A stretch of 64,000 bases of DNA from Novosphingobium fuchskuhlense (GCF_001519075.1 NZ_KQ954244.1:451934-515933), one strand, 5' to 3'. Positions 51,261 through 61,745 are shown, numbered from the stretch's first letter. The notes: generated by a model from the sequence alone, not told the origin. A program made the numbers and translations.

Positions 51261-51887
51261 TTACTGAAGCGTCACCCGGCCATCGTCCGAATCGCGGCGG
51301 CCGAAGAACTGCATGAGCTGGACGAGAAGTTCGCAGCGCGCGGCCAGGCTGTCTGCCTCGAGCAGCGCCTGCTTGGCGGCGGCATCGAACGGGGCGATCT
51401 GCGAGACACCGTTGATCAGCGAGACATCATCGAGCCGGCCCACCGATTCCCAATCGACCGAATAGCCCTGCGCTTCGGCAAAGCGGCGCGCCTCGCGCTC
51501 GAACGAGGCGCGTTCGACCGCGCTGAGGCTGGCGCCCGCATCATCCTCGATCAGTTCGCCCTCGACCTGCCGGAACGGCGTGGTCACATCGAGTTCGCGC
51601 AGCAGACGGAAGCGGGCGATCCCCTGGAGGATGACGTTGTAGCGCCCGTCTTCCATTGCCTCGACTTCGCCGATCTTGCCGACGCAACCGATGTGGAACA
51701 GCGGCGCGCCATCGTACTGGCCCTGGGGCTGGATCATCGCGATGCGGCGGTCGCGCACCAGCGAATCGGAGATCATCGCACGGTAGCGCGGCTCGAAGAT
51801 ATGCAAGGGCAGCTGCAGTCCGGGAAACAGCAGCGCCCCGGTGAGCGGGAAAATCGATAGGCGCACAGGCCGGCTGTCCTGCCCCAT
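51261..51887 (-). CDS. Lon N-terminal-like (LON substrate-binding) protein
   Basis: 208 residues from the ATG at 51887. LSIFPLTGALLFPGLQLPLHIFEPRYRAM is the start of the Lon substrate-binding domain; the AAA and protease parts are absent. Stand-alone members are common next to the thioredoxin-TPR gene, as here with a four-base gap. I infer a role in protein quality control, perhaps as an adaptor. Confidence 0.9.
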   Translation of the reverse strand: MGQDSRPVRLSIFPLTGALLFPGLQLPLHIFEPRYRAMISDSLVRDRRIAMIQPQGQYDGAPLFHIGCVGKIGEVEAMEDGRYNVILQGIARFRLLRELDVTTPFRQVEGELIEDDAGASLSAVERASFEREARRFAEAQGYSVDWESVGRLDDVSLINGVSQIAPFDAAAKQALLEADSLAARCELLVQLMQFFGRRDSDDGRVTLQ

Positions 51888-51891
51888 CGCG

Positions 51892-52800
51892 TCAACCGAA
51901 CAGCACGGTGGAGAGCTTGCGGCGCGTGGCGGCGACCCACGGATCCTCAAGGCCGATGGCTTCGAAGATCTGGAGCAGGCGGGTGCGCGCGGCACCTTCG
52001 TTCCACGCCCGGTCCTGCGCGACTATGGTGAGCAGCAGGTCGGCCGCACCATCGCGGTCCCCGGCGGCATAGAGCCCATTGGCGAGCGCAAGCTGCGCCG
52101 CCATGTCAGCCGGATCGGCGGCGACTGCCGCGCGCAGCCCGTCAAGCTCGCTTGGCTCGGGCGCATCGGTGGCGAGCGCAAGGGCGGAACGGGCCTGGGC
52201 CAGCGCCGGGTCTTCGGCGAGCGCGGGATCGAGCGCAGCAAGAACCTCTTCCGCAGCCGCCTTGTCACCCACCACAAGCAGCGCGCGGATCAGGCCGGAC
52301 TGGGCGGCGGCGCTGTCGGGCGCGATCTCGGCGATCTGGGAAAAGATGCCGACCGCCCGTTCGCCGTCACCGGCTGCCAGCACTTCCTCACCCATCGCCA
52401 GCAGCGGGGCGATATCCTGCGCAGGAGCATCGCCCGCCTGGATCGGCAGGCGCGCCAGCATCTGGTCAAGCATCTGGCGCAGCTGCGATTCGCTGCGCGC
52501 GGGCGTGAGATCGGCCACAGGCTGGCCCTGGAACATGGCATAGACGGTGGGAATCGAGCGCACCTGGAACTGCGCGGCGATGAATTGTTCCTCATCGACG
52601 TTGATCTTGGCGAGAAGGACGCCCCGATCCGCATATTCGCCGCAGACCTTTTCGAGCACCGGCGTGAGCGCCTTGCACGGCCCGCACCATTCGGCCCAGA
52701 AATCCAGCACAACCAGCTTGGTCATCGAGGGTTCGACCACGGCCTTGCGGAAGCGGTCCACCGCTCTCTGTTCATCGAGATTGAGGCCAAGGCTTGCCAC
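51892..52800 (-). CDS. cnoX: Thioredoxin-TPR protein (CnoX/YbbN-like)
   Basis: 302 residues. Residues 1-115 are a thioredoxin domain with an intact WCGPC active site (about residues 38-42), which would make it redox-active. Residues about 130-300 are TPR-like helices. CnoX proteins hold substrates and work with GroEL. The Lon-N gene follows by four bases. The family assignment is sound; the chaperone role is known from relatives. Confidence 0.93.
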   Translation of the reverse strand: MASLGLNLDEQRAVDRFRKAVVEPSMTKLVVLDFWAEWCGPCKALTPVLEKVCGEYADRGVLLAKINVDEEQFIAAQFQVRSIPTVYAMFQGQPVADLTPARSESQLRQMLDQMLARLPIQAGDAPAQDIAPLLAMGEEVLAAGDGERAVGIFSQIAEIAPDSAAAQSGLIRALLVVGDKAAAEEVLAALDPALAEDPALAQARSALALATDAPEPSELDGLRAAVAADPADMAAQLALANGLYAAGDRDGAADLLLTIVAQDRAWNEGAARTRLLQIFEAIGLEDPWVAATRRKLSTVLFG

Positions 52801-53004
52801 TGGAAGGTCTCCGCACTGGAAATGGTGGGTCTGTTCTCACCCCATGTGGGAAGCGAGGGCGGTTCGGCAAGGGCATTTGCGGGCAAGCGGACCGCACCGT
52901 ATGCGGCAAGCGCATTTTTGCTGTTGCGCAGCCCCCGCCGGGAAGCTAATGGCGCGCTTCACCCCGGTCGAGCCCTTCCAGAGAGCCCGGCCAGAAACGC
53001 ACGA

Positions 53005-53079
53005 GCGGGCGTAGCTCAGGGGTAGAGCACAACCTTGCCAAGGTTGGGGTCGAGGGTTCGAATCCCTTCGCCCGCTCCA
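53005..53079 (+). tRNA. tRNA-Gly (GCC)
   Basis: A complete cloverleaf. The acceptor arm pairs GCGGGCG with CGCCCGC, the anticodon stem CAACC/GGTTG closes a TTGCCAA loop (anticodon GCC), and the T arm has GGTTCGAATCC. The CCA end is encoded. Confidence 0.97.
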
Positions 53080-53391
53080 GTTTCTCTCCAGTGAAATCCG
53101 ATATTCGAAATCCGCCCCCCCTGGGGAAGACGGGCGTCAGTTCGCGTTCGCGAGTCCCTATACGGAACAGGTTGACACAGTTGACACAGTCCTAAGGGGA
53201 AACTCGCGAGGGGGCCGCAGGGTATCCTTGCCGAGGTGTTTTCACGGGAAGGATGCAGGCCAGCGGGCATGGCTGCAGTGTACCGCAGACGCCGGGCTGT
53301 AGGACAGCTGCCTAGGCGCGTGCCTAGCTGGCAGCGTTACCGGCGCGCCGCCGACGCGCGCGGATGCGGGCGGGTTTCATCGGCCTGGCTT
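53080..53391. other. Gene-free region downstream of tRNA-Gly
   Basis: Frames here are shadows. GTTGACACA is repeated in tandem (53171-53188). Near 53309, GCCTAGGC and GTGCCTAG make an imperfect inverted repeat. This may be scar sequence of past integration at the tRNA; no recombinase gene remains. Confidence 0.45.
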
Positions 53392-53856
53392 TCAGAAACC
53401 AAGGGCGGTGAGGCCGGGATGTTCGTCGGGGCGGCGGCCAAGCGGCCAATCAAGCCTGCGCTCGCCCGCCGCGATGGGGTGCTCGTTGATGCTGGCAAGC
53501 CGGCGCTGCATGAGGCCCTGTTCGTCGAACTCCCAATTTTCGTTACCATAGGCCCGAAACCACTGGCCGCTGTCGTCATGATATTCGTAGGCGAAGCGTA
53601 CCGCGATGCGATTGCCCGCGAAGGTCCACAGTTCCTTGACGAGGCGGTAGTCGAGTTCGCGCGCCCACTTGCGGGCGAGGAACGCTTCGACTGCGGCGCG
53701 GCCTTCGAGAAATTCGGCGCGGTTCCGCCAGCGGGTGTCCTCGGTATAGGCCAGCGCGACGCGCTGCGGATCGCGGGTGTTCCAGCCGTCTTCCGCCATG
53801 CGCACTTTCTGCGCGGCGGTTTCGGCGGTGAAGGGCGGGAGCGGCGGACGCGACAT
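53392..53856 (-). CDS. NTF2-like protein, DUF1348
   Basis: 154 residues from the ATG at 53856. The signature is [20 protein letters not shown], followed by '[10 protein letters not shown]', '[13 protein letters not shown]' and '[22 protein letters not shown]'. It adopts the cone-shaped NTF2 fold with a pocket. The family is cytosolic and of unknown function. The 234 bases upstream have no gene. Confidence 0.9.
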   Translation of the reverse strand: MSRPPLPPFTAETAAQKVRMAEDGWNTRDPQRVALAYTEDTRWRNRAEFLEGRAAVEAFLARKWARELDYRLVKELWTFAGNRIAVRFAYEYHDDSGQWFRAYGNENWEFDEQGLMQRRLASINEHPIAAGERRLDWPLGRRPDEHPGLTALGF

Positions 53857-54090
53857 CACAGGGCCTTTCGTGAGGCGTGCGTGGGAGGGGACGCCCCCAG
53901 GCTGCGAGAAAGAGGGTGGCACCCGGGCAGGGGTGCGGGGGGATGGGTCCTGCCCGGGTGCTCTTGGCTCTGCGCGACCGAAACGGCCACCAGAGCGCAG
54001 AGGGCCGCCGGGAAGGGAGGGGGGAACCGGCGGCTGCTGCTTATACGTAGGAAGCCACTGGCGGCTCCGGTAGGGGTATAATCCCGATTA

Positions 54091-54705
54091 TCATGTTCCA
54101 CTTTCCGAAATGGCGGCAAGCTGTGCTTCGAGCGCGGCAATCCGCGCATCACGCACAGCCAGCGCCTCGGCCACCTCTTCGGCGGGCAGAAGCTGCGGGA
54201 TGTGCTGCGGGCAATTGATGTCCCACGCGGTGATCGTGAAGACCATCGCCTGTTCGGGAACGCCGCGATAGCCGGGCATGGCAAGCGCGGCCTCGAGATC
54301 GGCATCGCCCTCGATCACATCGAGTTCGCCCCAGAGCTTGATACGGCGGCGGTTCGCGTAGTCCATCAGGAAGAGGAACGCCTTGCGGTTCTCGGCGGCG
54401 TTGCCGGTGGAGATGTACTGCCGGTTGCCGCGATAATCGGCAAAGGCGAGGCGCCGGTCATCGAGCACCTTGAGGAAGCCCTTCGGCCCGCCGCGATGCT
54501 GGATATAGGGCTGCGCGCAAGGGTGTCCTGCGGTTGGGGCACTGGCGGTGCCGAGATAGAAGCTGCGTACCTCGGCCACGAACGCGACGAGGCGGGCATC
54601 GATCCGGTCGGCCATGATCATGCCGGCATAATGGGGCCGCGAACCCTTGCGGATCTGCGCGGCCTTTACGGAAGGCGTGAAAGCGTAGTCGACGGCATCG
54701 GGCAT
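54091..54705 (-). CDS. Pyridoxamine 5'-phosphate oxidase-like flavoprotein
   Basis: 204 residues. Residues 30-175 form a split-barrel FMN-binding domain (SFYLGTASAPTAGHPCAQPY, 'DYRGNRQYISTGN'). A C-terminal helix (EALAVRDARIAALEAQLAAI) follows. True PdxH motifs are not evident, so the substrate is open; relatives reduce or oxidise small molecules. Confidence 0.85.
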   Translation of the reverse strand: MPDAVDYAFTPSVKAAQIRKGSRPHYAGMIMADRIDARLVAFVAEVRSFYLGTASAPTAGHPCAQPYIQHRGGPKGFLKVLDDRRLAFADYRGNRQYISTGNAAENRKAFLFLMDYANRRRIKLWGELDVIEGDADLEAALAMPGYRGVPEQAMVFTITAWDINCPQHIPQLLPAEEVAEALAVRDARIAALEAQLAAISESGT

Positions 54706-54844
54706 GACGGGTGACCTTGGCGGGCTGTTGGCCGCGTTGTAGCGCGGCGGCGCGCAGCCACCAGCCCGGCATGGCGCAAGGCACCCTTGCAGAAAATGGA
54801 CAGGTGGCGGGCCGCCCCGCGCGCCGCTCTGCCCGCTGCCCTGC

Positions 54845-57800
54845 TCAGGCGATCAGCGCGATATCGGTGTAGGCCAGCACGGGATGGCTGGAGGTGCCGA
54901 GCTGGATGATCAGGATCGGCGCTGCCACGCCATAGCCGTCCGCATCGTACCAGAGATTGCCGGTCGTGGTATCGTAGAGGAGCCGATCAGTGGAATCGTG
55001 GACCTGCGTTACGCCGGTACCCGACCAGAACTGGTCTGCGCTGATCGTGCCCAACACGCGCCCGAGGCCGCGGAAGGCATCCTTGTCGAGCTCGATCCGG
55101 TCGCTCTCTCCCTGATTGAAATCGACGATCACATCGACCGGACCGCCCGTGACGGGCTTGTCGGCAAACACGAACACGTCGGTTCCGCTGCCGCCCTGGA
55201 GCGTATCGGCACCCTGCCCGCCGATCAGCCGGTCGTTGCCCGCGCCGCCGATCAACACGTCGTCACCCTTGCCGCCATCAAGCAGGTTGTTGCCGAGATT
55301 GCCGGTGATCGTGTTGTTGTCCGCGCCGCCGGTACCATAGAGATCGGCGCTGCCGGTAAGCACGAGCGCTTCGACCGACTTGGCGAGCTTTACGCTCACC
55401 GTGGCGTAGACCGTGTCATAGCCCTGCAGCGCGCGCTCGATGACACGGTCCTTCGCGTCATCGACATAATAGGTGTCATCGCCGAGGCCGCCGGTGAGGG
55501 CATCGGCGCCTAGCCCGCCGTCGATCGTATCGCCGAAGGCTGTGCCGGTGATGCGATTGCTGCCCGCGTTACCAAGGATGATCACGGCATTGAGCAGCTT
55601 GGCTGCGGACACCGCCACGGCTGCCGTACCGGTGCTGTCGGCTACTGCGCCGGTGCCAGTGCCGATCACGATGCGCTCGATCCCTGTGTCCTTGTCACTG
55701 AACACCGAGTAGCCCGAGGTGGTGTAGCTGAGACGCACTTCGTCAGTGCCGGTGGTGCCGGTATCCTGGATCTCGCCCTGGAAGCCGTCACGCGTGTTGC
55801 TGACCACATAGAGATCGCTGCCATCGCGCCCGTCGAGCGTATCCTTGCCGCCGCCGCCTTCGATCACGTTGTTGCCGCTGTTGCCGGTGATCACGTTGCC
55901 GATCACGTTGCCGCCTGCGCTGAGATCGGCAGTGCCGGTCAGCGTGAGGTTGTCGGCATAATCGGTGAGCTTGAAGGAAGCGGATGCAATGACGAGGTCG
56001 GTGCCGCCGCCCTGCGCGGTCTCGATCGCCTTGTCGGCGGAGTTGTCGACATAATAGGTGTCGGCCCCCGCGCCGCCAATCATCGTGTCGGCTCCGGCAC
56101 CGCCATCGATGACGTTGTCGCCGTCGTTGCCGGTGATCACGTTGGCCTGGGCATTGCCGGTGGCGTTGATCGCGGCCTTGCCGGTCAGCGTGACATTCTC
56201 GAGGCTGGCGGCAAGGACCCAGGTGATCGAGGACTGCACGGTATCTGTACCGGCGCTGTCGGTCACCGTGTCGCCGGCATCGTCGACGATGTAGGTGTCG
56301 TTGCCCGCCCCGCCATCCATCGCGTCGGCACCCTTGCCGCCGTCGATCGTGTCGTTCCCGCCGAGGCCGGAAAGCGTGTTGGCGCCATCGTTGCCGACGA
56401 TCACGTTGTTTGCATCGTTGCCCGTGCCGGACAAGTCGGCAGTTCCGGTCAGCGTGAGGTTCTCGACATTGTCGACCAGCGTGTAGCTGACGCTTGCGGT
56501 GACCGAATCCGCGCCTTCATCGGCATTTTCGACAATCAGATCGCCGATGGAATCAACGGTGTAGCTATCGTTGCCGGTGCCGCCGATCAGCGTGTCGACG
56601 CCCGCGCCGCCATCGAGGGTATCGTTGCCGCCGTTGCCCAGGAGCGTGTTGTCGGCGCCGTTGCCGATGAGGATGTTGTCCGCCGCCGTGCCTGTGCCGT
56701 TCACCGCATCGCTACCGGTGAGGGTGAGGTTCTCGAAATCGTCGCCGAGTGTCCAGCCGAACTTGGTGACGACGGTGTCGACACCCTGGTTGGCTTCTTC
56801 CACGATGACGTCGTCCACGCTGTCGACATAATACGTGTCGTTGCCGGTGCCCCCGATCATCGCGTCCCCGCCGGCGCCGCCATCGAGAATGTCGTTGCTC
56901 GTGCCGCCGATCAGGGTGTCGGTGCCGTTGCCGCCATAGAGCGTGTCGTTGCCGTCTTCGCCGGAAAGGATGTTGTTTCCATCATTGCCGGTCATCACGT
57001 TGCCGAGGATGTTGCCGACGCCCGCGTAGTCACCCGTGCCGGTGAAGACGAGGTTCTCGATGTTCTTGCCAAGCGCGTAGGAGAAGCCGGCGCGGATGGT
57101 GTCGGTGCCTTCGAACTCGGATTCGATGACCACATCGCTGACGGCACTGAGCACGTAGGTATCATCGCCCTTGCCGCCGACCAGCGTATCGGCACCGGCC
57201 AACCCGTCGAGATAGTCGTTGCCGCTTCCGCCGTTGAGCAGGTTGCCGCCCGAATTGCCGATCAGCACGTTGTCGAGAGCATTGCCGACCAGGTTGATTG
57301 CGCCGCTGCCGAGCAGGGTAGCGTTCTCGACATTGGCCGAAAGCACCACGCTGGCCGTGGCGTAGACGAGATCGGTGCCCGCATTGGCCGCCTCGGTGAT
57401 CGTATCGCCGGCGTTGTCGACATAGTAGATGTCGTCGCCGAGGCCGCCGGCCATATCGTCTGCACCGGTGCCGCCATCGATCACATCGTTGCCACCGAGG
57501 CCACTGATCGTGTCGTTGCCGCCGAAGCCGCTGATCGTGTCATCGCCTTCGGTGCCCGTCAGTACGTTGGCGGCGCCGTCGCCGTTGATCGTGTCGAGCG
57601 TGCCGTGGAAGGCGGCGAACGCCAGCGAGTGGGCCTCGATCGCGCCGCTATGGGCCTCGAGCGTCCAGTTGCCGCCAAGCGCGGCTGCCCCTGTCACGTC
57701 GGTGCTGGCGGCAATGTCGGCATGGGTCAGCGCACCGAAGGAATCGATGAAGGCCTGGCCGGCATCCCCTGCGGCGACATTGCAGCCATAGAGCAGGATA

Positions 57801-58093
57801 TCGCCGCCGGGCGCGAGATGGCGGCCGATCGTGGCCAGATCATCGGCATGCGCAGCGAGCGCGGCGGTATCGACCAGACCATTGCCCAGCACCAACGCGC
57901 CGGCGCTGCCGTGGCCGACGATATGGAGCGCGCTGATCCCGTCCGTACCGGCAAGCAGCGCGGCAATCTGGCCAAGCCCGTCCTGGCTGTCATCCAGCAC
58001 GAAGACGGCCTCGCCGGCGGGCAGGCCGGCAACCACTGCGGCGATATCGCCGACGCGCGGATCGATGATGGTGATGGAACGGGCGGCGGACAT
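54845..58093 (-). CDS. DUF4347-RTX secreted protein
   Basis: 1082 residues. No Sec signal. Residues about 5-165 are a DUF4347 domain (LHIVGHGSAGALVLGNG; LLYGCNVAAG). From about 170 there are many RTX-type repeats of the form GGxGxDxLxG, alternating with 'IENLxLTGxA' strands that bind calcium. The C-terminus 'VDVIVDFNQGESDRIELDKD' is typical of type I-secreted proteins. It is presumably exported by a type I system and adheres to or coats the cell surface. An apparent adaptor fragment lies downstream on the opposite strand. Confidence 0.93.
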   Translation of the reverse strand: MSAARSITIIDPRVGDIAAVVAGLPAGEAVFVLDDSQDGLGQIAALLAGTDGISALHIVGHGSAGALVLGNGLVDTAALAAHADDLATIGRHLAPGGDILLYGCNVAAGDAGQAFIDSFGALTHADIAASTDVTGAAALGGNWTLEAHSGAIEAHSLAFAAFHGTLDTINGDGAANVLTGTEGDDTISGFGGNDTISGLGGNDVIDGGTGADDMAGGLGDDIYYVDNAGDTITEAANAGTDLVYATASVVLSANVENATLLGSGAINLVGNALDNVLIGNSGGNLLNGGSGNDYLDGLAGADTLVGGKGDDTYVLSAVSDVVIESEFEGTDTIRAGFSYALGKNIENLVFTGTGDYAGVGNILGNVMTGNDGNNILSGEDGNDTLYGGNGTDTLIGGTSNDILDGGAGGDAMIGGTGNDTYYVDSVDDVIVEEANQGVDTVVTKFGWTLGDDFENLTLTGSDAVNGTGTAADNILIGNGADNTLLGNGGNDTLDGGAGVDTLIGGTGNDSYTVDSIGDLIVENADEGADSVTASVSYTLVDNVENLTLTGTADLSGTGNDANNVIVGNDGANTLSGLGGNDTIDGGKGADAMDGGAGNDTYIVDDAGDTVTDSAGTDTVQSSITWVLAASLENVTLTGKAAINATGNAQANVITGNDGDNVIDGGAGADTMIGGAGADTYYVDNSADKAIETAQGGGTDLVIASASFKLTDYADNLTLTGTADLSAGGNVIGNVITGNSGNNVIEGGGGKDTLDGRDGSDLYVVSNTRDGFQGEIQDTGTTGTDEVRLSYTTSGYSVFSDKDTGIERIVIGTGTGAVADSTGTAAVAVSAAKLLNAVIILGNAGSNRITGTAFGDTIDGGLGADALTGGLGDDTYYVDDAKDRVIERALQGYDTVYATVSVKLAKSVEALVLTGSADLYGTGGADNNTITGNLGNNLLDGGKGDDVLIGGAGNDRLIGGQGADTLQGGSGTDVFVFADKPVTGGPVDVIVDFNQGESDRIELDKDAFRGLGRVLGTISADQFWSGTGVTQVHDSTDRLLYDTTTGNLWYDADGYGVAAPILIIQLGTSSHPVLAYTDIALIA

Positions 58094-58648
58094 GGCGAAT
58101 CTCCCGGGGTCATGCCCCTGAATGACGGTCGACCTGCCCTTGCACGCGCCGATGACGGTTTGGTGTCCAAAGCATTAAGCCGGGGTTCAGGCTGGCCGCA
58201 CCCAGTGCCGGCCCCGGGCGGCCATGTGCTTGAAGCCTAAGATAAAATCACCGAATCCGGACGGCTGCGACGCGGTTGCCCCGCGATGGCGACCACCGCG
58301 CCGAAACCCGCGATTGGACCATGCGGGGGTAAGGACCCGCTCGGGGCAAACCCGAATCGGTCCTTTCTTGCGGCATCATTCAAACCACCGACGGCTTCGC
58401 CACGGGCGTGGTCAGGCTGCTGCCGCTGTCGAAGGTGTAGTCTCATCCGTTCCGGGTAGACCGCGCCGGATGCGATCTGAAGCGTATCGCCCGCCGCTTT
58501 GTCGGCGCTGCCCGTCCCGGTCTCTGCGCCGCCCGCGCGGAAGGACAACGCGACCGTCGCACCTGCCCAAGGATCGCAGCGACATCTGGCCCGGCTTGCC
58601 CGCGCGCAACAAGAACTCCGCTCATAGCGCAACGATCTACGGCGGGGT
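58094..58648. other. Gene-free region next to the RTX gene
   Basis: No convincing gene is seen. It holds the RTX gene promoter side. Open frames on both strands have odd composition and no motif. It borders the adaptor-like fragment to the right, so it may be eroded coding sequence. Confidence 0.45.
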
Positions 58649-58828
58649 CTACTAGCGCCTGCTACTGGGCGCCTGCTACTGGGCGCCCGCCGGGCGGGCT
58701 TTGACCCGGGCATGACGGTGATCCCGGGCATGACAGGCGAGGTGGCGATCCGTTCGGGCCGCCAGACGATGCTCAACTACGTGCTGGGGCCGCTCGTCCG
58801 CATCTCGCAGGAAGCCCTGCATGAGTGA
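58649..58828 (+). pseudogene. C-terminal fragment of HlyD-type secretion adaptor
   Basis: An open frame ends at TGA 58826-58828. Its last 45 codons read GFDPGMTVIPGMTGEVAIRS, then GRQTMLNYVLGPLVRISQEA. This is the C-terminus of type I secretion membrane-fusion proteins ('PGM..E..I.TG.RT.L.YLL.PL'). No start or upstream domains are found; the preceding codons include a tandem GCGCCTGCTACTGG repeat. It looks like a remnant of the RTX protein's exporter. Confidence 0.6.
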
Positions 58829-59047
58829 CGCTACGTTACGCAAAAGCCCAGCAAAAACGTCTGTGGCAGGCCCGCACCGGCAATAGCAAAAATGTCACAC
58901 TGGCGGCGGTTTCGCGCATCGGGGGCCCGGATTGCCCCGCAAATCTGTTTACACTTTCAATCGAAGGAATATCCACGGCGCCATCAACCGGAGGCAGATC
59001 GGGGGGCTCTTCATGCCCGGCTGCTCATTTCAGGGGGTATTCAATCC

Positions 59048-61705
59048 GTGCGAAATCTTTCCAACCTCGCGCTGCGCGGCGCTCTGCTGGCGTCTGCCGC
59101 TGTCTTTGGCGGTGTCGCCGCTCCTCAGGCCGCATTCGCGCAGGCGGCAGCTGCTGCTCCTGCTGACGATGCCGCCGCCGCGCAGAGCATCGTCGTCATC
59201 GGCACGCGCCGCACCGACCGCACCGTGGCGGACTCGGCCTCGCCGATCGACGTGATCAGCGCCGCCGACCTCACCACGCAGCCGACCGCGAACCTGCTGG
59301 ACTCGGTCCGCAACCTCGTGCCGTCTTTCTTCGTCGGCCAGAACTCGATCTCGGACGCCTCGACCTTCGTGCGCGCGCCTTCGCTGCGCGGCCTGCCGGG
59401 CGACCAGTTGCTCGTCATGCTCAACGGCAAGCGCTACAACCGCTCGGCGCTGGTGCAGGTCTACAACGGTGGTGACACCGGCCTGTCGTTCGGTTCGCAG
59501 GGCCCCGACATTTCGGCGATCCCCGCGATCGCGATCAAGGGCCTCGAAGTGCTGCGTGACGGCGCGACCGCCCAGTACGGTTCGGACGCCATCGCGGGCG
59601 TGCTGAACTACGGCCTGCGCGACAACGGCGGCTTCGAACTGATGGGCCGCTACGGCCAGTTCTACAAGGGCGACGGCAAGAGCTATCAGGTGGCGGGCAA
59701 CGCCGGCCTGAAGGCGGACCGCGGCTTCATCAACGTTTCGGCCGAATACAACAACGATGGCCGCACGAGCCGCGGCGTGACCCGCCCGATCGCCGCGCGC
59801 TTCGCCGCCGAAAACCCCTCGCTGGCCGACAAGCTGCCGTTCTACCCGCTGCCCGCGCAGATCTGGGGCAACTCGCCGAGCGAGGGCTGGAAGGCCGTCG
59901 TCAACGCCGCCTACGAAGTGACCGACAACAGCAAGGTCTATGCGTTCGGCAACTTCGCGCACAGCAAGGCCGAGCAGAGCTTCAACTTCCGCTCCTCGTA
60001 CCAGGGCTCGAGCACGTTCGAGTATGACGATGGTTCGGGCACGAAGAAGACCGGCACGATCGGTGGCCGCTCGTTTTTCCAGGCACCCTACTACAAGACG
60101 GAGTGCCCGGCCGGCAATCCGACCTGCCCCGCAGGCGGCTACGTCAAGGACGGCAACGTCTTCAACCTGACCTCGCTCTACCCGGCCGGCTTCACCCCGA
60201 TCTTCGTGGGCAAGACCGATCAGGCCTATGGTACGCTGGGCTGGAAGGGCAAGACCGACGGCGGGTTCACCTACGACCTCTCGGCCTCGCTGAGCCGCAA
60301 CTCGCTTGACCTGTCGATGTACAACTCGATCAGCCCCTCGTTCGGCGGCGCTTCGCAGACCAGCTTCGAGTTCGGCAAGCTGATCCAGAAGGAATTCGAT
60401 GCCAACCTCGACGTGACCTATGCGGTCGAGGCCGGTCTCGCCAGCCCGATCACGTTCTCGGGCGGCGCTGAGTTCCGCCGCGAAAGCTACACCGCCACCG
60501 AAGGCGACTTCCAGTCCTACGGTGCGGGCCCCTACGCCATTGCGCACGACCTCTACACCGAGACGGCCCCGGGCGTGTTCACCCCGACCGGCGAGAAGAC
60601 CGCGGTCTACGATCCGGCCGCCAGCGGCTACGGCGGCACCGCGCCGACCTATGCCGGCACCAACAAGCAGAAGAGCTACGGCTTCTATGTGGGCGCCGAA
60701 ACCGACGTGACCAAGGAGCTCACGCTCGGCGCGGCCGGCCGCTACGAGCACTACGATTCGTTCGGTGGCCGCTTCGTCTACAAGTTCAACGGCATCTACC
60801 ACGTGACCGACGAGTTCGCGCTGCGTGGCACCGTCGGTTCGGGCTTCCACGCCCCGACCCCGGGCCAGAACAACACCCAGGTCCTGACCACCAACTTCCT
60901 CGCCGGCCAGTCGGTGCAGGTCGGCACCTTCCCGGTGACGAGCGCGGTGGCCCAGTACTTCGGCGCGAAGGCCCTCAAGCCCGAGAAGTCGACCAACTTC
61001 GGCTTCGGTTTCGTGTTCCAGCCGACCAGCGCGCTCACGCTGACGGTTGACGCCTACCAGATCAAGGTCACCGACCGCATCTTCATCTCGAAGTCGTTCG
61101 TGGTGGGCGCATCGGATATCGCCAAGCTGGCCGAGCTCGCCTCGGTGGGCGTTGGCGGCAACGTCCAGTACTTCACCAACTCGCTCGACATCCGCACCCG
61201 CGGCGTCGACGTGGTGGGCAGCTACCGGACCGACCTGGCTGGCGGCAAGCTCAACCTGACGCTCGCCTACAACTACAACAAGAACAAGGTGACGAAGTTC
61301 GACTCGGCCGCGATCGGCCCGGCCCAGATCACCGACGCCGAGAACCTGGCACCGAAGCACCGCCTCAACCTCCAGGGCAACTGGTCGATGGGCGCGTTCT
61401 CGGTCGGCGCTGCGGGCCGCTACTTCGGCAAGTGGCGCGCCGAGACCGACTACCCGGGTCAGGAATTCGGCGCGAAGGTCACGGCCGACGTGGACGTGAC
61501 CTACACCTTCATGGACAACTTCAAGCTGACCGTGGGTGGCAACAATATCTTCAACACCAAGCCCGACCGGATCAAGGCTTCGTCCTCGAACCCGATCTAC
61601 ACGCTGACGAACAGCACCGGCGATGGCCAGATCTATCCGCGTAACGGCGGTCCGTTCGGCTTCAACGGCGGCTTCTGGTATGTCCGCGCGAGCGTGAAGT
61701 ACTGA
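59048..61705 (+). CDS. TonB-dependent receptor
   Basis: 885 residues from the GTG at 59048 (GGGGG nine bases upstream). Longer frames from 58892 add a non-coding-like tail. A signal peptide (MRNLSNLALRGALLASAAVF... AQA) leads to an Ala-rich linker. The plug domain spans about 45-170 ('IVVIGTRRTDRTVADSASPIDV', 'PSLRGLPGDQLLVMLNGKR'). The beta-barrel follows and ends in the usual aromatic, here KY. It imports an unknown ligand across the outer membrane using TonB. It is followed by a terminator. Confidence 0.95.
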   Translation: MRNLSNLALRGALLASAAVFGGVAAPQAAFAQAAAAAPADDAAAAQSIVVIGTRRTDRTVADSASPIDVISAADLTTQPTANLLDSVRNLVPSFFVGQNSISDASTFVRAPSLRGLPGDQLLVMLNGKRYNRSALVQVYNGGDTGLSFGSQGPDISAIPAIAIKGLEVLRDGATAQYGSDAIAGVLNYGLRDNGGFELMGRYGQFYKGDGKSYQVAGNAGLKADRGFINVSAEYNNDGRTSRGVTRPIAARFAAENPSLADKLPFYPLPAQIWGNSPSEGWKAVVNAAYEVTDNSKVYAFGNFAHSKAEQSFNFRSSYQGSSTFEYDDGSGTKKTGTIGGRSFFQAPYYKTECPAGNPTCPAGGYVKDGNVFNLTSLYPAGFTPIFVGKTDQAYGTLGWKGKTDGGFTYDLSASLSRNSLDLSMYNSISPSFGGASQTSFEFGKLIQKEFDANLDVTYAVEAGLASPITFSGGAEFRRESYTATEGDFQSYGAGPYAIAHDLYTETAPGVFTPTGEKTAVYDPAASGYGGTAPTYAGTNKQKSYGFYVGAETDVTKELTLGAAGRYEHYDSFGGRFVYKFNGIYHVTDEFALRGTVGSGFHAPTPGQNNTQVLTTNFLAGQSVQVGTFPVTSAVAQYFGAKALKPEKSTNFGFGFVFQPTSALTLTVDAYQIKVTDRIFISKSFVVGASDIAKLAELASVGVGGNVQYFTNSLDIRTRGVDVVGSYRTDLAGGKLNLTLAYNYNKNKVTKFDSAAIGPAQITDAENLAPKHRLNLQGNWSMGAFSVGAAGRYFGKWRAETDYPGQEFGAKVTADVDVTYTFMDNFKLTVGGNNIFNTKPDRIKASSSNPIYTLTNSTGDGQIYPRNGGPFGFNGGFWYVRASVKY

Positions 61706-61745
61706 GTTCGGCCGCGCTCTCCGAAAGGAGGGGGCCAGACAGAAT

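Noticed and set aside
53236..54081. 281-codon plus-strand frame
   Set aside because: Antisense to the DUF1348 gene and lacking motifs.
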